From Lachnoclostridium sp. An138 (GTDB lineage: Bacteria > Bacillota > Clostridia > Lachnospirales > Lachnospiraceae): a stretch of DNA of 64,000 bases. Both the position numbers and the translations under genes were made by a program. The notes beneath the pieces are model-generated. The model worked only from the letters and a program-made list of their open reading frames with translations. It was not told the DNA's origin and ran no database searches. Positions 1 through 8,022 of the stretch are shown piece after piece. The first letter of the stretch is position 1, and each line of letters opens with the position of its first letter. The stretch is from positions 124,001-188,000 of the forward strand of contig NZ_NFLF01000006.1 in the NCBI RefSeq assembly GCF_002160765.1, written 5' to 3'.

Positions 1-110
1 CTGTTTCCTATTACTGAAAAATTCACCGCCGTCAGGCTGTTCCCTGCCGCCAGCAGAAACGTCAGAGCCGGAATCACAAAAAATGAACAGAAATCATAAT
101 GTTTCCCCAA
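1..110 (-). CDS. N-terminal fragment of a probable membrane protein (cut by window edge)
   Basis: On the minus strand an open frame starts at a TTG (110-108) preceded by an AAGGAG ribosome site about 10 bases upstream, and runs off the left edge without a stop. The 36 visible residues begin with a short polar stretch followed by a hydrophobic segment (FFVIPALTFLLAAG) and then NSLTAVNFSVIGN. The NFSVIGN-type motif is reminiscent of clostridial multi-pass membrane proteins, but the fragment is too short to name a family. The TTG start is a choice based on the ribosome site only. It points away from the tRNA gene. Confidence 0.35.
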   Translation of the reverse strand, partial: MGKHYDFCSFFVIPALTFLLAAGNSLTAVNFSVIGN

Positions 111-323
111 TGCCGGTCAACTCCTTGTCCCCTGTTTTTACAGGAAGTATATTCTGCCTCTTAGTATGCGGATGGTTCCTGCCTTTCAGCAAAGCAAGTT
201 CTGGAAAGCTGCAATTCCGGAATTCCAGGCCATTTTTCAGGCTTCCGGAAGCCCTGTGAAAAGCACGGATGAAAGACAGATGAAAAATATGATGAAAAAT
301 ATTATATTTTTTGAAAAAAAAGC

Positions 324-352
324 TTGCAAAATGTCTGCGCCTAGTATATACT
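324..352 (+). promoter_or_regulatory. Promoter of tRNA-Glu
   Basis: A -35 TTGCAA (324-329), a 17-base spacer and a -10 TATACT (347-352) lie about 40 bases upstream of the tRNA. The stretch 111-323 shows no gene on either strand. Confidence 0.6.
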
Positions 353-393
353 AAGCAAGTCGGCAGGCAGGACAGTAAAAAGCCTGAGGTTAT

Positions 394-465
394 GGTCGAT
401 TGGTCAAGCGGTTAAGACGCCGCCCTCTCACGGCGGAAACAGGGGTTCGATTCCCCTATCGACTG
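394..465 (+). tRNA. tRNA-Glu, anticodon CUC
   Basis: The cloverleaf can be folded by eye. The acceptor GGTCGAT (394-400) pairs with ATCGACT (458-464), ending in a G-U pair, with G465 as discriminator. The anticodon stem CCGCC/GGCGG (420-424/432-436) encloses the loop CTCTCAC, giving anticodon CTC. The T-arm carries GGTTCGATTCC. The GGTCAAGCGGTTAAGAC D-arm is typical of bacterial tRNA-Glu. CCA is not encoded. The gene stands alone with its own promoter and terminator. Confidence 0.96.
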
Positions 466-470
466 CTGAA

Positions 471-497
471 AAGCTCCTGAATTTCAGGAGCTTTTTT
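471..497 (+). terminator. Intrinsic terminator of tRNA-Glu
   Basis: A perfect 10-base-pair stem (AAGCTCCTGA / TCAGGAGCTT) with a 3-base loop is followed by a T run, starting 6 bases after the tRNA. Confidence 0.92.
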
Positions 498-573
498 GTT
501 GTATCAGAAATGTCCCGCTATACGGCCGGATATTTGACTTTGCGTGGAAACTCTTTGCCATATGCAATAGAGT

Positions 574-620
574 AAAAAGGATATCAGAAATGCCGTTTCG
601 GCATCTCCGATATCCTTTTT
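574..620 (-). terminator. Bidirectional terminator downstream of ybaK
   Basis: A long inverted repeat (AAAAAGGATATC ... GATATCCTTTTT) is flanked by A and T runs on both sides, so it can stop transcription in either direction. It lies about 57 bases beyond the ybaK stop codon and should end the long minus-strand operon. Confidence 0.88.
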
Positions 621-676
621 CTATGTCTTTCTATGTTACCCTCAGTTGACAAGGACACACAGACAGAGTCAAACCG

Positions 677-1165
677 TCAGATTATCACATCCGCAAAACT
701 TCCACCCGCAGCCTTCATCAAATCTTCCGGCGAAAGCTCCATCTGGGAGCCTCGTCTTCCGCCGCTGACCATGACCTTCGGCAGCTTCAGCGCGCTCTCA
801 TCCATGACCACCGGAAACTGCTTTTTCATCCCGATGCAGGTACAGCCGCCCCGGACATAACCGGTCAAATCCGTCAGTTCCTTCAGGGGCAGCATCTCTA
901 TGGCTTTCTCGTGCACGGCTTTTGCCGCCTTCTTCAGATCCAGCTCCGCCTCGATCGGTATCACAAATACATAGTGTTCTCTGCTCTTTGCCACCGTCAC
1001 CAGAGTCTTGTATACAAGCTCATGGGGCTGCCCGAGAGCATCCGCCATGGTGACTCCGTCCATAAATTCTTCACAGTCGTAGGTATGGACCGCATATGGG
1101 ATCTTTTTCTGCTCCAGAATGCGCATGGCATTGGTCTTCACATCTTTTTCCTTATGCTTTGCCAT
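677..1165 (-). CDS. ybaK: Cys-tRNA(Pro)/Cys-tRNA(Cys) deacylase, YbaK/EbsC family
   Basis: This 162-residue protein matches the YbaK/EbsC family in length and layout. Such free-standing editing enzymes hydrolyse cysteine mischarged onto tRNA-Pro in the cytoplasm. Visible family features are an N-terminal TNAMRILEQKKIPY segment, the KTLVTVAKSREHYVFVIP strand pair with its conserved lysine, the VRGGCTCIGMKKQFPVVMDE core and a terminal GGRRGSQMELSPEDL. The ATG overlaps the putP stop by one base (TGATG), so the two genes are translationally coupled. A link between a proline carrier and a tRNA-Pro editing enzyme is suggestive but may be accidental. A bidirectional terminator follows. Confidence 0.93.
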   Translation of the reverse strand: MAKHKEKDVKTNAMRILEQKKIPYAVHTYDCEEFMDGVTMADALGQPHELVYKTLVTVAKSREHYVFVIPIEAELDLKKAAKAVHEKAIEMLPLKELTDLTGYVRGGCTCIGMKKQFPVVMDESALKLPKVMVSGGRRGSQMELSPEDLMKAAGGSFADVII

Positions 1166-2742
1166 CAGTCAAGCGCCTGCTTTCCCGCTGCCAGCTCGAA
1201 CTCTTTTTCAATCTCACCGGAGGGCGCCTCTGTGGCAAGCGATACCACTACAATTACGATACAGGAAATCACAAAGGCCGGGAACAGCTCGTAAATTCCG
1301 AAAATTCCGCCCATGGGCTTTAAAAGCAGATTCCATACAAACACCATCACTCCGCCGGAAAGCATACCGGCAATCGCTCCCGGACGGTTGATGCGCTTCC
1401 AGAAGAGAGAAAACAGCATAACCGGTCCAAAGGTAGCTCCAAATCCGGCCCACGCAAAGGATACAATATTAAAGATAACACTGTCCTCATCCCAGGCGAT
1501 TATCATGCCTACCACCGCAATCAGAAGCAGCATGATTCTTGACAGATTCATAACCTTTTTATCATCCGCCTGATTCTTTTTCAGGATTCCCTCATAAAGA
1601 TTCTTGGAAACAGCGGATGCCGCAATCAGCAGGTAAGAGTCCGAAGAGCTGATGGTGGCCGCCAGAATTCCAGCCATGATAATTCCCGCCAGCACTGCCG
1701 GAAGCAGCGCCTGGGACAGCACGACAAATACGTTTTCCGCTCCGCTGGCGGTAGCAAGCGTCTCCTCAACCGGATACAGCGAGCGTCCGATGATACCGAT
1801 GATAACCGCAGCCGCCAGAGAAATCACGCACCATATGGTTGCGATTCTTCTGGACTGTTTCAGCTCTCCCTCTTTGCGGATGGCCATAAAACGAAGCAGA
1901 ACCTGGGGTACGCCAAAGTATCCAAGTCCCCAAGACAGCGTGGAGATAATGGTGAGGAAACCGTAGCTTCCGGCCTCTCCAAACAGCGGAACGCCGCCCG
2001 CTGCCTGCTGTACGCCCGCCGCGTCAGTCACTGGCGTCGCCTGCGCGGTCAGAGAAAGATAACCCGGAATCTGTGCCGCGTTTTCAATCACATTACCCAG
2101 GCCGCCTGCCGCATTCGTCCCCAGAATCAGGATCGTAAGCAGGGCAATCACCATAACCACTGCCTGCATGAAATCGGAAGCGCTCTCAGCCAGGAAGCCG
2201 CCGATAAAGGTATAAACCAGTACGAAAACAGCGCCCGCAATCATCATGGAATGATAGGAGGTTCCGAACAGGGTCGAGAACAGCTTGCCGCAGGTCACGA
2301 AGCAGCTTGCCGCGTATACGGTAAAGAATACCAGAATAAAAAGCGCGGAAATTCCCAGAATCACTTTCTTTTTTTCATGAAAACGGTTGCTCAGGAAATC
2401 CGGAATGGTAATGGAATCTCCCGCCACCGCTGAATAGCGCCGCAGTCTCTTTGCCACAATCAGCCAGTTCACATAGGTGCCAAGCGCCAGACCGATGGCT
2501 GTCCAGGCTGCGTCCGCAAGACCGCACCAGTAAGCCACTCCGGGAAGTCCCATCAGAAGCCAGCCGCTCATATCTGAGGCTTCCGCGCTCATGGCAGCCA
2601 CCCAGGGACCCAGGGATCTTCCGCCCAGGAAATAGTTTTCCGAGTTTGCCTGCGCCCGCTTTGCGAAATACAGGCCGATTCCGATGACTACCAGCATATA
2701 GCCGATCATCGCCAAAAGTATCTTCAGTGTATCACCTGACAT
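1165..2742 (-). CDS. putP: Sodium/proline symporter, PutP family
   Basis: A 525-residue member of the sodium:solute symporter family with about 13 hydrophobic segments and the usual PutP length (about 500). It starts with TM1 (MIGYMLVVIGIGLYFAKR), then the NYFLGGRSLGPWVAAMSAEASDMSGWLLMG region that carries the Na+/proline site in PutP (Asp and Ser residues of TM2), and an SSSDSYLLIAASA stretch in the TM9 region. It should import proline with Na+. It lies after the DUF1275 gene and couples to ybaK by a one-base overlap. The 100-base gap upstream (2743-2842) has a ribosome site but no clear terminator, so it may belong to the upstream operon. Related solutes such as hydroxyproline cannot be excluded as substrates. 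Confidence 0.92.
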   Translation of the reverse strand: MSGDTLKILLAMIGYMLVVIGIGLYFAKRAQANSENYFLGGRSLGPWVAAMSAEASDMSGWLLMGLPGVAYWCGLADAAWTAIGLALGTYVNWLIVAKRLRRYSAVAGDSITIPDFLSNRFHEKKKVILGISALFILVFFTVYAASCFVTCGKLFSTLFGTSYHSMMIAGAVFVLVYTFIGGFLAESASDFMQAVVMVIALLTILILGTNAAGGLGNVIENAAQIPGYLSLTAQATPVTDAAGVQQAAGGVPLFGEAGSYGFLTIISTLSWGLGYFGVPQVLLRFMAIRKEGELKQSRRIATIWCVISLAAAVIIGIIGRSLYPVEETLATASGAENVFVVLSQALLPAVLAGIIMAGILAATISSSDSYLLIAASAVSKNLYEGILKKNQADDKKVMNLSRIMLLLIAVVGMIIAWDEDSVIFNIVSFAWAGFGATFGPVMLFSLFWKRINRPGAIAGMLSGGVMVFVWNLLLKPMGGIFGIYELFPAFVISCIVIVVVSLATEAPSGEIEKEFELAAGKQALD

Positions 2743-2842
2743 AACATTACTCCCTTGCTTTATAAATTTCTGTCCATTTTAACATTTTTTTTACGGCCTG
2801 TAAAGAAAAACCCTTCTTTGTCCTCTGCCGCGATTTCCTGAT

Positions 2843-3556
2843 TCAGGTTTTGCAGTCCTGATTCTGCGGTTCTTCTGTCTGGTCAGCCGGAGGGATGAAC
2901 ATGATCGCAAAGACTGCCAGAAGCAGGAAACAGGCCACCAGCACAGACTTTTCCAGAAACCGTCTGGTCAGAGCCGTTCCCGCAACGGCTCCTATGATAA
3001 AGAAGAAAATGATGCCATAGTACTGAAGACTTTTATTCCTCGCCTTTTTATCCTTATTTATATTATAGTAAAAAAGCTGTTCCGTAGCGCTGCGGAGATT
3101 ACCGGTGCACATGGTTGTGGCATAGGCGCTGCCATGAAGCAGGCGGAAGCTCTCTACCTGCATGGAGCATACGAAGGAAACCAGTGTATTGACAATATCG
3201 TCATAACGCCCGGACGGCACAAAGGCAATCACAAGAAGCACCGCGAATTCCAGGGCAATTACTATCTGTCTCCAGTGAAGCCCTGAATTGTAGCGGTATT
3301 TTTTCCGCACGGCTTCTGTCAGCAGAATTCCGGCCATAAACGCCAGAATCGGACAGATATAGGACCAGATCTGTTCCCAGTTTCCATCCGCCGCGCTGAT
3401 GCCCAGAAGGACAATATTTCCCGTCTGGGCATTCGCAAACACTCCGCCTCTGCAGATATATGTGTATACGTCCAGAAAGCCTCCGGCCACAGCCAGAAGC
3501 ACTCCCACAATATAGGATTCCGAAGCCTTTTCCAGGTGTATTTTCATACCTTCCAT
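2843..3556 (-). CDS. DUF1275 (YoaK-type) membrane protein
   Basis: A 237-residue integral membrane protein of the DUF1275/YoaK family, function unknown. It has six or so hydrophobic segments. The N-terminal ESYIVGVLLAVAGGFLDVY and GGVFANAQTGNIVL motifs and the central CTGNLRSATEQ motif are the family signatures. The frame is open from 3616, but I chose the ATG at 3556 because AAGGA lies 7 bases upstream and family members start close to the first transmembrane helix; the extra 20 residues are not family-like. It follows the fumarase beta gene by 66 bases on the same strand. Its role in this operon is unknown. Confidence 0.85.
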   Translation of the reverse strand: MEGMKIHLEKASESYIVGVLLAVAGGFLDVYTYICRGGVFANAQTGNIVLLGISAADGNWEQIWSYICPILAFMAGILLTEAVRKKYRYNSGLHWRQIVIALEFAVLLVIAFVPSGRYDDIVNTLVSFVCSMQVESFRLLHGSAYATTMCTGNLRSATEQLFYYNINKDKKARNKSLQYYGIIFFFIIGAVAGTALTRRFLEKSVLVACFLLLAVFAIMFIPPADQTEEPQNQDCKT

Positions 3557-3622
3557 ACCTTTTTCCTTACTCTGAAAAAGGGCCGCCGCAGGGTTTTCTC
3601 TCCGCGCCGGCCCCATGATGCC

Positions 3623-4180
3623 TTATTTCTTTGCTGCCAGATAAGCTGCTTTTCCTTCCTCGTAAAGGTTTCTTCCCTCGCTGTCAATGATGACTACCAG
3701 AGGCATCTCCTCCACATAAAGCTTCCGAAGGGCTTCCGCCCCCAGATCTTCATAGGCAATCAGCTCACATTTTTTGATGCATTTTGCAAGCAGGGCGCCT
3801 GCTCCGCCAATGGCTCCAAAGTAAACTCCATGATATTTTTTCATGGCCTCGACCACTTCCGGAAGCCTCGCTCCCTTTCCGATCATCCCCCGGGCGCCCA
3901 CGGACATCAGTGTCGGCGCGTAAGCGTCCATACGGCCGCTGGTGGTGGGGCCTGCGCTTCCGATGACCTGGCCCGGCTTGGCCGGCGTGGGCCCTACATA
4001 ATAGATGGTCGCGTCTGTGGGGTCAAAGGGAAGCTTTTCTCCCTTTGCAAGGGTCTCGCACATCCGCTTATGGCCTGCGTCTCTGGATGTATAGATCGTC
4101 CCGGTCAGATAGACCGTATCTCCCGCGTGAAGGGTATCCGCAAGCTCCTCTGTAAGAGGAAGAGTAATATGCTTTTCCAT
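3623..4180 (-). CDS. Fumarate hydratase class I, beta (C-terminal) subunit
   Basis: A 185-residue protein of the Fe-S hydro-lyase beta family (FumA C-terminal domain/TtdB). The PTPAKPGQVIGSAGPTTSGR segment and the RGMIGKGARLPEVVEAMKKY helix are typical. With the alpha subunit it forms an oxygen-sensitive [4Fe-4S] enzyme interconverting malate and fumarate. A TTG at 4183 is also in frame; I chose the ATG at 4180, which overlaps the alpha stop (TGATG) and has GGAGGTG upstream. The same fold serves L(+)-tartrate dehydratase, and sequence alone does not separate the two; the neighbouring fumarate-reductase-like and malate dehydrogenase genes favour fumarase. Confidence 0.9.
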   Translation of the reverse strand: MEKHITLPLTEELADTLHAGDTVYLTGTIYTSRDAGHKRMCETLAKGEKLPFDPTDATIYYVGPTPAKPGQVIGSAGPTTSGRMDAYAPTLMSVGARGMIGKGARLPEVVEAMKKYHGVYFGAIGGAGALLAKCIKKCELIAYEDLGAEALRKLYVEEMPLVVIIDSEGRNLYEEGKAAYLAAKK

Positions 4181-5022
4181 CAAATCACCTCCGTCTTATG
4201 GCGCGTCACATGGCAGTTGATATTGACCGCACAGGGCATGCCCGCAATATGAGTCGGCATGGTTTCAATATTTAAAGCCAGAGCCGTAGTCCGTCCTCCA
4301 AAGCCCTGGGGGCCGATTCCCAGCTGGTTGATTTTCTCCAGCATCTCTTCTTCAAGAGCCGCGTAATAGGGATCGGGATTTCTCTCCTCCGTGCTGCGCA
4401 TCAGAGCTTTCTTCGCAAGAAGAGCGCACTTATCGAAGGTGCCTCCGATTCCCACGCCCACTACCATAGGCGGACATGGATTGGGTCCCGCGTTTTCCAC
4501 CGTCTCCAGGATAAAATCCTTGATGCCCTCGATCCCGGCGGAGGGCTTGAACATCCGGATCGCGCTCATATTTTCGCTTCCGAAGCCCTTGGGTCCTACC
4601 GTCACCTTTATCTGCTCTCCCGGCACAATTTCCGTGTACAGCATGGCCGGCGTATTGTCTCCCGTATTTCCCCGGCGCACCGGATCGCGCACGACGGATT
4701 TCCGGAGATATCCTTTGTCATAGCCCCGGCGTACGCCTTCATCTACCGCTTCCCGTAAATCACCGCCCGTAATATGTACGTCCTGGCCAATCTCCAGGAA
4801 GACACAGGCCATTCCCGTATCCTGGCAAATGGGAACCTTCTCCTCTCCCGCAATCTCAAAATTTGTGATAATCTGGTCCAGAACTCCCTGGGCGATCTCC
4901 CAGTCCTCACATGCGCGGCAGCGATGAATCGCGTTTTTGATATCCTCAGGCAGCTGTTCATTCGCCTCAATACACAGACGCTCCACCACGTCCGTAATCT
5001 GCTGTGCCTGAATTTCCCGCAT
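4180..5022 (-). CDS. Fumarate hydratase class I, alpha (N-terminal) subunit
   Basis: A 280-residue Fe-S hydro-lyase alpha subunit (FumA N-terminal domain/TtdA). Cluster-ligand regions are visible: PICQDTGMACVF, AGPNPCPPMVVGVGIGG and NINCHVTRH, each with one conserved cysteine. The upstream ATG at 5037 is part of the ribosome site itself (ATGGAGGTG), so the start is the ATG at 5022, giving the normal length. It pairs with the beta subunit by a one-base overlap. In this operon it would supply fumarate from malate for the fumarate reductase encoded upstream. Tartrate dehydratase is the alternative reading. Confidence 0.9.
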   Translation of the reverse strand: MREIQAQQITDVVERLCIEANEQLPEDIKNAIHRCRACEDWEIAQGVLDQIITNFEIAGEEKVPICQDTGMACVFLEIGQDVHITGGDLREAVDEGVRRGYDKGYLRKSVVRDPVRRGNTGDNTPAMLYTEIVPGEQIKVTVGPKGFGSENMSAIRMFKPSAGIEGIKDFILETVENAGPNPCPPMVVGVGIGGTFDKCALLAKKALMRSTEERNPDPYYAALEEEMLEKINQLGIGPQGFGGRTTALALNIETMPTHIAGMPCAVNINCHVTRHKTEVI

Positions 5023-5083
5023 AGTTTTCACCTCCATATAATGATAATGTATCAGCCTGTCTTATATTGTATCACAGTTTCTG

Positions 5084-5159
5084 TTCCTGTGCAGTCTCTT
5101 TTCGCATTAAACCATCCGTAATCCCCTGCTCCTGCGCAGCTTTTTCCCGCATTAAGCCA
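5084..5159. repeat. Two imperfect 31-base direct repeats upstream of fumarase
   Basis: Copies at 5084-5114 and 5129-5159 share the pattern yTCCTGyGCAG...CGCATTAArCCA with a 45-base period. They are followed by a GC-rich CGCTTCG-type stretch to the end of the AspT-like gene. This 187-base gap between the carrier and fumarase has no gene and no clear sigma70 promoter. Confidence 0.6.
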
Positions 5160-5209
5160 CGCGCAGCTCGGCTCCGCTTCGCTTCGTCTCGCTCCCGGCT
5201 TGCGGGACG

Positions 5210-6373
5210 CTACAGGAAAATCCCGATAAACTGGCTGGCCAGAACCACTGAAACCAGCGCTATGGGATAGGTGGCCGCATAGGCGCTCGCCACATCGTCT
5301 GTCTCTGCCACACGGATCAGCGTGCCAAGAGCAGGCGTGCTGGTCATGCCGCCGCAGATGGACCCCAGCGTATTGAAAAGATTCAGGTGCAGCACTTTCA
5401 CGGCAAAGAAATAGCCGATGAACATGGGAATCAGCGTCATCAAAGCTCCGTAGAGGAACAGCATAACACCATGCTCCTTCAGAATCTCCACAAAGCCTGC
5501 GCCAGCCTGAGAACCGGCTCCCAGAAGGAACAGGGCAAGGCCGAATTCTCTAAGGCACTCCAGCACATGCTTCTCCACCTGCACGCTCAATCGTCCGAAA
5601 TGGCCGAAATGGCCCAATATAAGTCCCGCAATCAGCGGTCCGCCGGAAGTCCCCAGCGCAAACACGGCGCCGCCCGGAAGAGGTATCTCGATCTTTGCCA
5701 GAATGATTCCCAGAGCAATCGCCAGTGAAAATGGGAAGAATCCCATACTGTCCGCGTAAAACAGCTCTTCTTTTTTCGTCTTGTGGTACTCTTCCACCTC
5801 CACGCCTGCCGCCGCTTCAAATTTCGCCCGTTCTTCGGCCATATCCACTTTCAGAATTTTGGGCACCAGCTGTACAAAAAGCACCACCCCCACTACGCCA
5901 AAGGGATATGCGATTCCATAACCTACAGAAGCCGCGTCAGAGCCTGTGGCCTCCAGCGCCGCCGCCAGTCCCGGCGTGCTGGTAAGCGCTCCGGTCATCA
6001 TTCCCACGCTGATATCCGTAGGAATTCCAAACACTTTGATGACCGCCACACAGACAAGCGCTCCTGCCGCAATCACCAGAATTCCGAGCAGAATATAGGA
6101 AGCCGCATTGCTTTTAAAATTCCGGAAGAATTTCGGACCCGCAATAAAGCCCACCGAGGTCACGAAGCAGATCAGTCCCAGCTCCCGCACCAAATCCGGA
6201 ATCTCCACGCCGAAATGGCCAAAGACCAGAGCCACAAGCAGGATACCCGCGGTCCCAAGCTCAAGACCGCAGATTTTGATACTTCCTACCAGATACCCGA
6301 TGACAGCAATCAAAAACACCATCATCAGCGTATTGGAAAATACATTCTCCTGAAACCATTGTATTACCCCCAT
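5210..6373 (-). CDS. AspT/YidE-YbjL family carrier, probable C4-dicarboxylate or aspartate exchanger
   Basis: A 387-residue membrane protein with two copies of the YidE/YbjL (AspT) duplicated module. The first copy holds GALTSTPGLAAALEATGSD followed by GIAYPFGVVG; the second holds GGMTSTPALGTLIRVAETDD followed by AATYPIALVS. Characterised AspT exchanges aspartate for alanine, and relatives carry dicarboxylates such as succinate. This protein is shorter than AspT (about 540) because the central TrkA-C/RCK domains are absent; only a charged linker (about 175-205) stands between the repeats. Ribosome site AGGAGG precedes the ATG. It lies between the fumarate-reductase-like flavoprotein and fumarase, so import of malate, fumarate or aspartate, or export of succinate, is a reasonable inference. 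Confidence 0.82.
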   Translation of the reverse strand: MGVIQWFQENVFSNTLMMVFLIAVIGYLVGSIKICGLELGTAGILLVALVFGHFGVEIPDLVRELGLICFVTSVGFIAGPKFFRNFKSNAASYILLGILVIAAGALVCVAVIKVFGIPTDISVGMMTGALTSTPGLAAALEATGSDAASVGYGIAYPFGVVGVVLFVQLVPKILKVDMAEERAKFEAAAGVEVEEYHKTKKEELFYADSMGFFPFSLAIALGIILAKIEIPLPGGAVFALGTSGGPLIAGLILGHFGHFGRLSVQVEKHVLECLREFGLALFLLGAGSQAGAGFVEILKEHGVMLFLYGALMTLIPMFIGYFFAVKVLHLNLFNTLGSICGGMTSTPALGTLIRVAETDDVASAYAATYPIALVSVVLASQFIGIFL

Positions 6374-6403
6374 ATGTCATTCCCTCCTGTCGTGTCCTGC
6401 TGT

Positions 6404-8008
6404 CTATCTCGGCATACTGAATGTATAGTTCGGCAGCAGCATCGGTGATACGCTTCCTGTATGCAGGCCGGCTGCCTCCAGCTCCTCCGCGTATTTCTGC
6501 AGATGGTCAAGATTCATTTTCCCAAGCTCCACCTCTTTGGCTCTGGCCGCGGCAGCCTTTCCCGCATTGCGTCCAAATACAATGATGTCGAGCAGGGAAT
6601 TTCCCATCAGACGATTTCTTCCGTGGATGCCTCCCACAGCCTCTCCCGCCACAAGCAGATTCGGAATCACCTTGGTAAAGCCGTCTCCCCCGATTTCCAG
6701 CCCTCCGTTCTGATAATGGAGCGTAGGATAAATCAGAATCGGCTGTTTTCTCATATCAATGCCGTAATTCAGGAACATCCGCAGCATGGCGGGAATTCTC
6801 TTTTCAATGGTTCCCTCCCCATGAAGCATCTCTATCATGGGCGTATCCAGCCAGATTCCCCAGCCCGTGGGAGTCTTGACGCCCTTCCCTCTCTCGGTAC
6901 ATTCCCGGATAATGGAAGCCGCTGATACGTCTCTTGTCTCCAGCGGATGCATAAATGCCTCTCCATCTGCATTTACCAGCATCGCTCCTACGGAACGCAC
7001 CTTCTCCGTCACCAGCGCTCCAAAGATCTGCGCCGGGTACGCCGCTCCGGTGGGATGATACTGAATCGTATCCTGGTAGAGAAGCGGGGCTCCGGCCCGG
7101 TATCCCATAACCAGCCCGTCTGCTGTAGCGCCATAGTGATTGGAAGTGGGGAAATTCTGATAATGAAGCCGTCCCGCTCCTCCTGTGGCAATGATCACCG
7201 TCTTTGCGCGGGCAACCTTATATTCTCCTGTCTCCATGTTCTGCAGAACAGCTCCTGCCACCTGGCCTCTGTCATCCTTAATCAGCTCTACCGCCGCCGT
7301 AAAATCCACCACCGGAATCTGGCGGTTCCAGACTTCGTCACGAAGTACCCGCATGATCTCTGCTCCGGAATAATCTTTGCAGGCGTGCATTCTCTTTCTG
7401 GAAGTTCCGCCGCCATGAGTCGTGATCATCCGTCCGTCCTTATCTTTGTCAAACATCACGCCCAGATCATTCAACCACTGGATGGCATCCGGAGCCTCCA
7501 TGACCAGGCGGCGCAGCAGCTCCGGTCTTGCCGCGAAATGTCCGCCGCCAAAAGCGTCCAGATAATGGCGCTGGGGAGAATCGTTTTCCTTGTCCGCCGC
7601 CTGAATGCCTCCTTCCGCCATCATGGTATTGGCATCCCCGATACGGAGCTTTGTCACCATCATGACATCCGCGCCGGCCGCCTGCGCTTCCAGCGCCGCC
7701 GAAGCTCCCGCTCCGCCGCCGCCGATGACCAGCACTTCCGCGTCGTAGTCGACCTTATCCAGATTGATCGGCACATTTAAAATGCGGCTGTTGGAGTGAA
7801 GCAGCGTTCCCAGCTCAAAGGGCGCCTTTTCTCCCTTATTCGGTCCTACCTTGATCTCCTGGAAGCCGTCGGTCCGGTAATCCGGGTGGAATCTGCGCAG
7901 CAGCTCGTCCTTTTCCTCCGCCGTCATTCTCCTGGGCTCCACGCCCAGGCGCTGCGCTCTGGTGGCTTCCACCTTTTTAATTGATTCCAGCATCTCCGCT
8001 GTATACAT
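6404..8008 (-). CDS. Soluble fumarate reductase/succinate dehydrogenase-type flavoprotein subunit
   Basis: A 534-residue FAD protein of the SdhA/FrdA superfamily. After an unusual 85-residue N-terminal extension comes the dinucleotide fold VLVIGGGGAGASAALEA (about 92-108), then the THGGGTSRKRMHACKD substrate-loop region, YQDTIQYHPTG, and the C-terminal EAVGGIHGRNRLMGNSLLD FAD signature. The family reduces fumarate to succinate or the reverse. The Fe-S partner is immediately upstream (14-base gap); no membrane-anchor subunit (SdhC/D, FrdC/D) is encoded nearby, so the pair should be cytoplasmic, like methanogen thiol:fumarate reductase (TfrAB). The adjacent fumarase and bifurcation genes support the fumarate-reducing direction. 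Another C4 or enoate substrate is possible. Confidence 0.88.
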   Translation of the reverse strand: MYTAEMLESIKKVEATRAQRLGVEPRRMTAEEKDELLRRFHPDYRTDGFQEIKVGPNKGEKAPFELGTLLHSNSRILNVPINLDKVDYDAEVLVIGGGGAGASAALEAQAAGADVMMVTKLRIGDANTMMAEGGIQAADKENDSPQRHYLDAFGGGHFAARPELLRRLVMEAPDAIQWLNDLGVMFDKDKDGRMITTHGGGTSRKRMHACKDYSGAEIMRVLRDEVWNRQIPVVDFTAAVELIKDDRGQVAGAVLQNMETGEYKVARAKTVIIATGGAGRLHYQNFPTSNHYGATADGLVMGYRAGAPLLYQDTIQYHPTGAAYPAQIFGALVTEKVRSVGAMLVNADGEAFMHPLETRDVSAASIIRECTERGKGVKTPTGWGIWLDTPMIEMLHGEGTIEKRIPAMLRMFLNYGIDMRKQPILIYPTLHYQNGGLEIGGDGFTKVIPNLLVAGEAVGGIHGRNRLMGNSLLDIIVFGRNAGKAAAARAKEVELGKMNLDHLQKYAEELEAAGLHTGSVSPMLLPNYTFSMPR

Positions 8009-8022
8009 ATCCGCTTCCCTCC

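Noticed and set aside
3623-5022. L(+)-tartrate dehydratase (TtdAB) instead of fumarase
   Set aside because: The fold is the same and sequence alone does not decide, but the operon with a fumarate reductase-type pair and a nearby malate-type dehydrogenase favours fumarase. Kept as an alternative in the entries.
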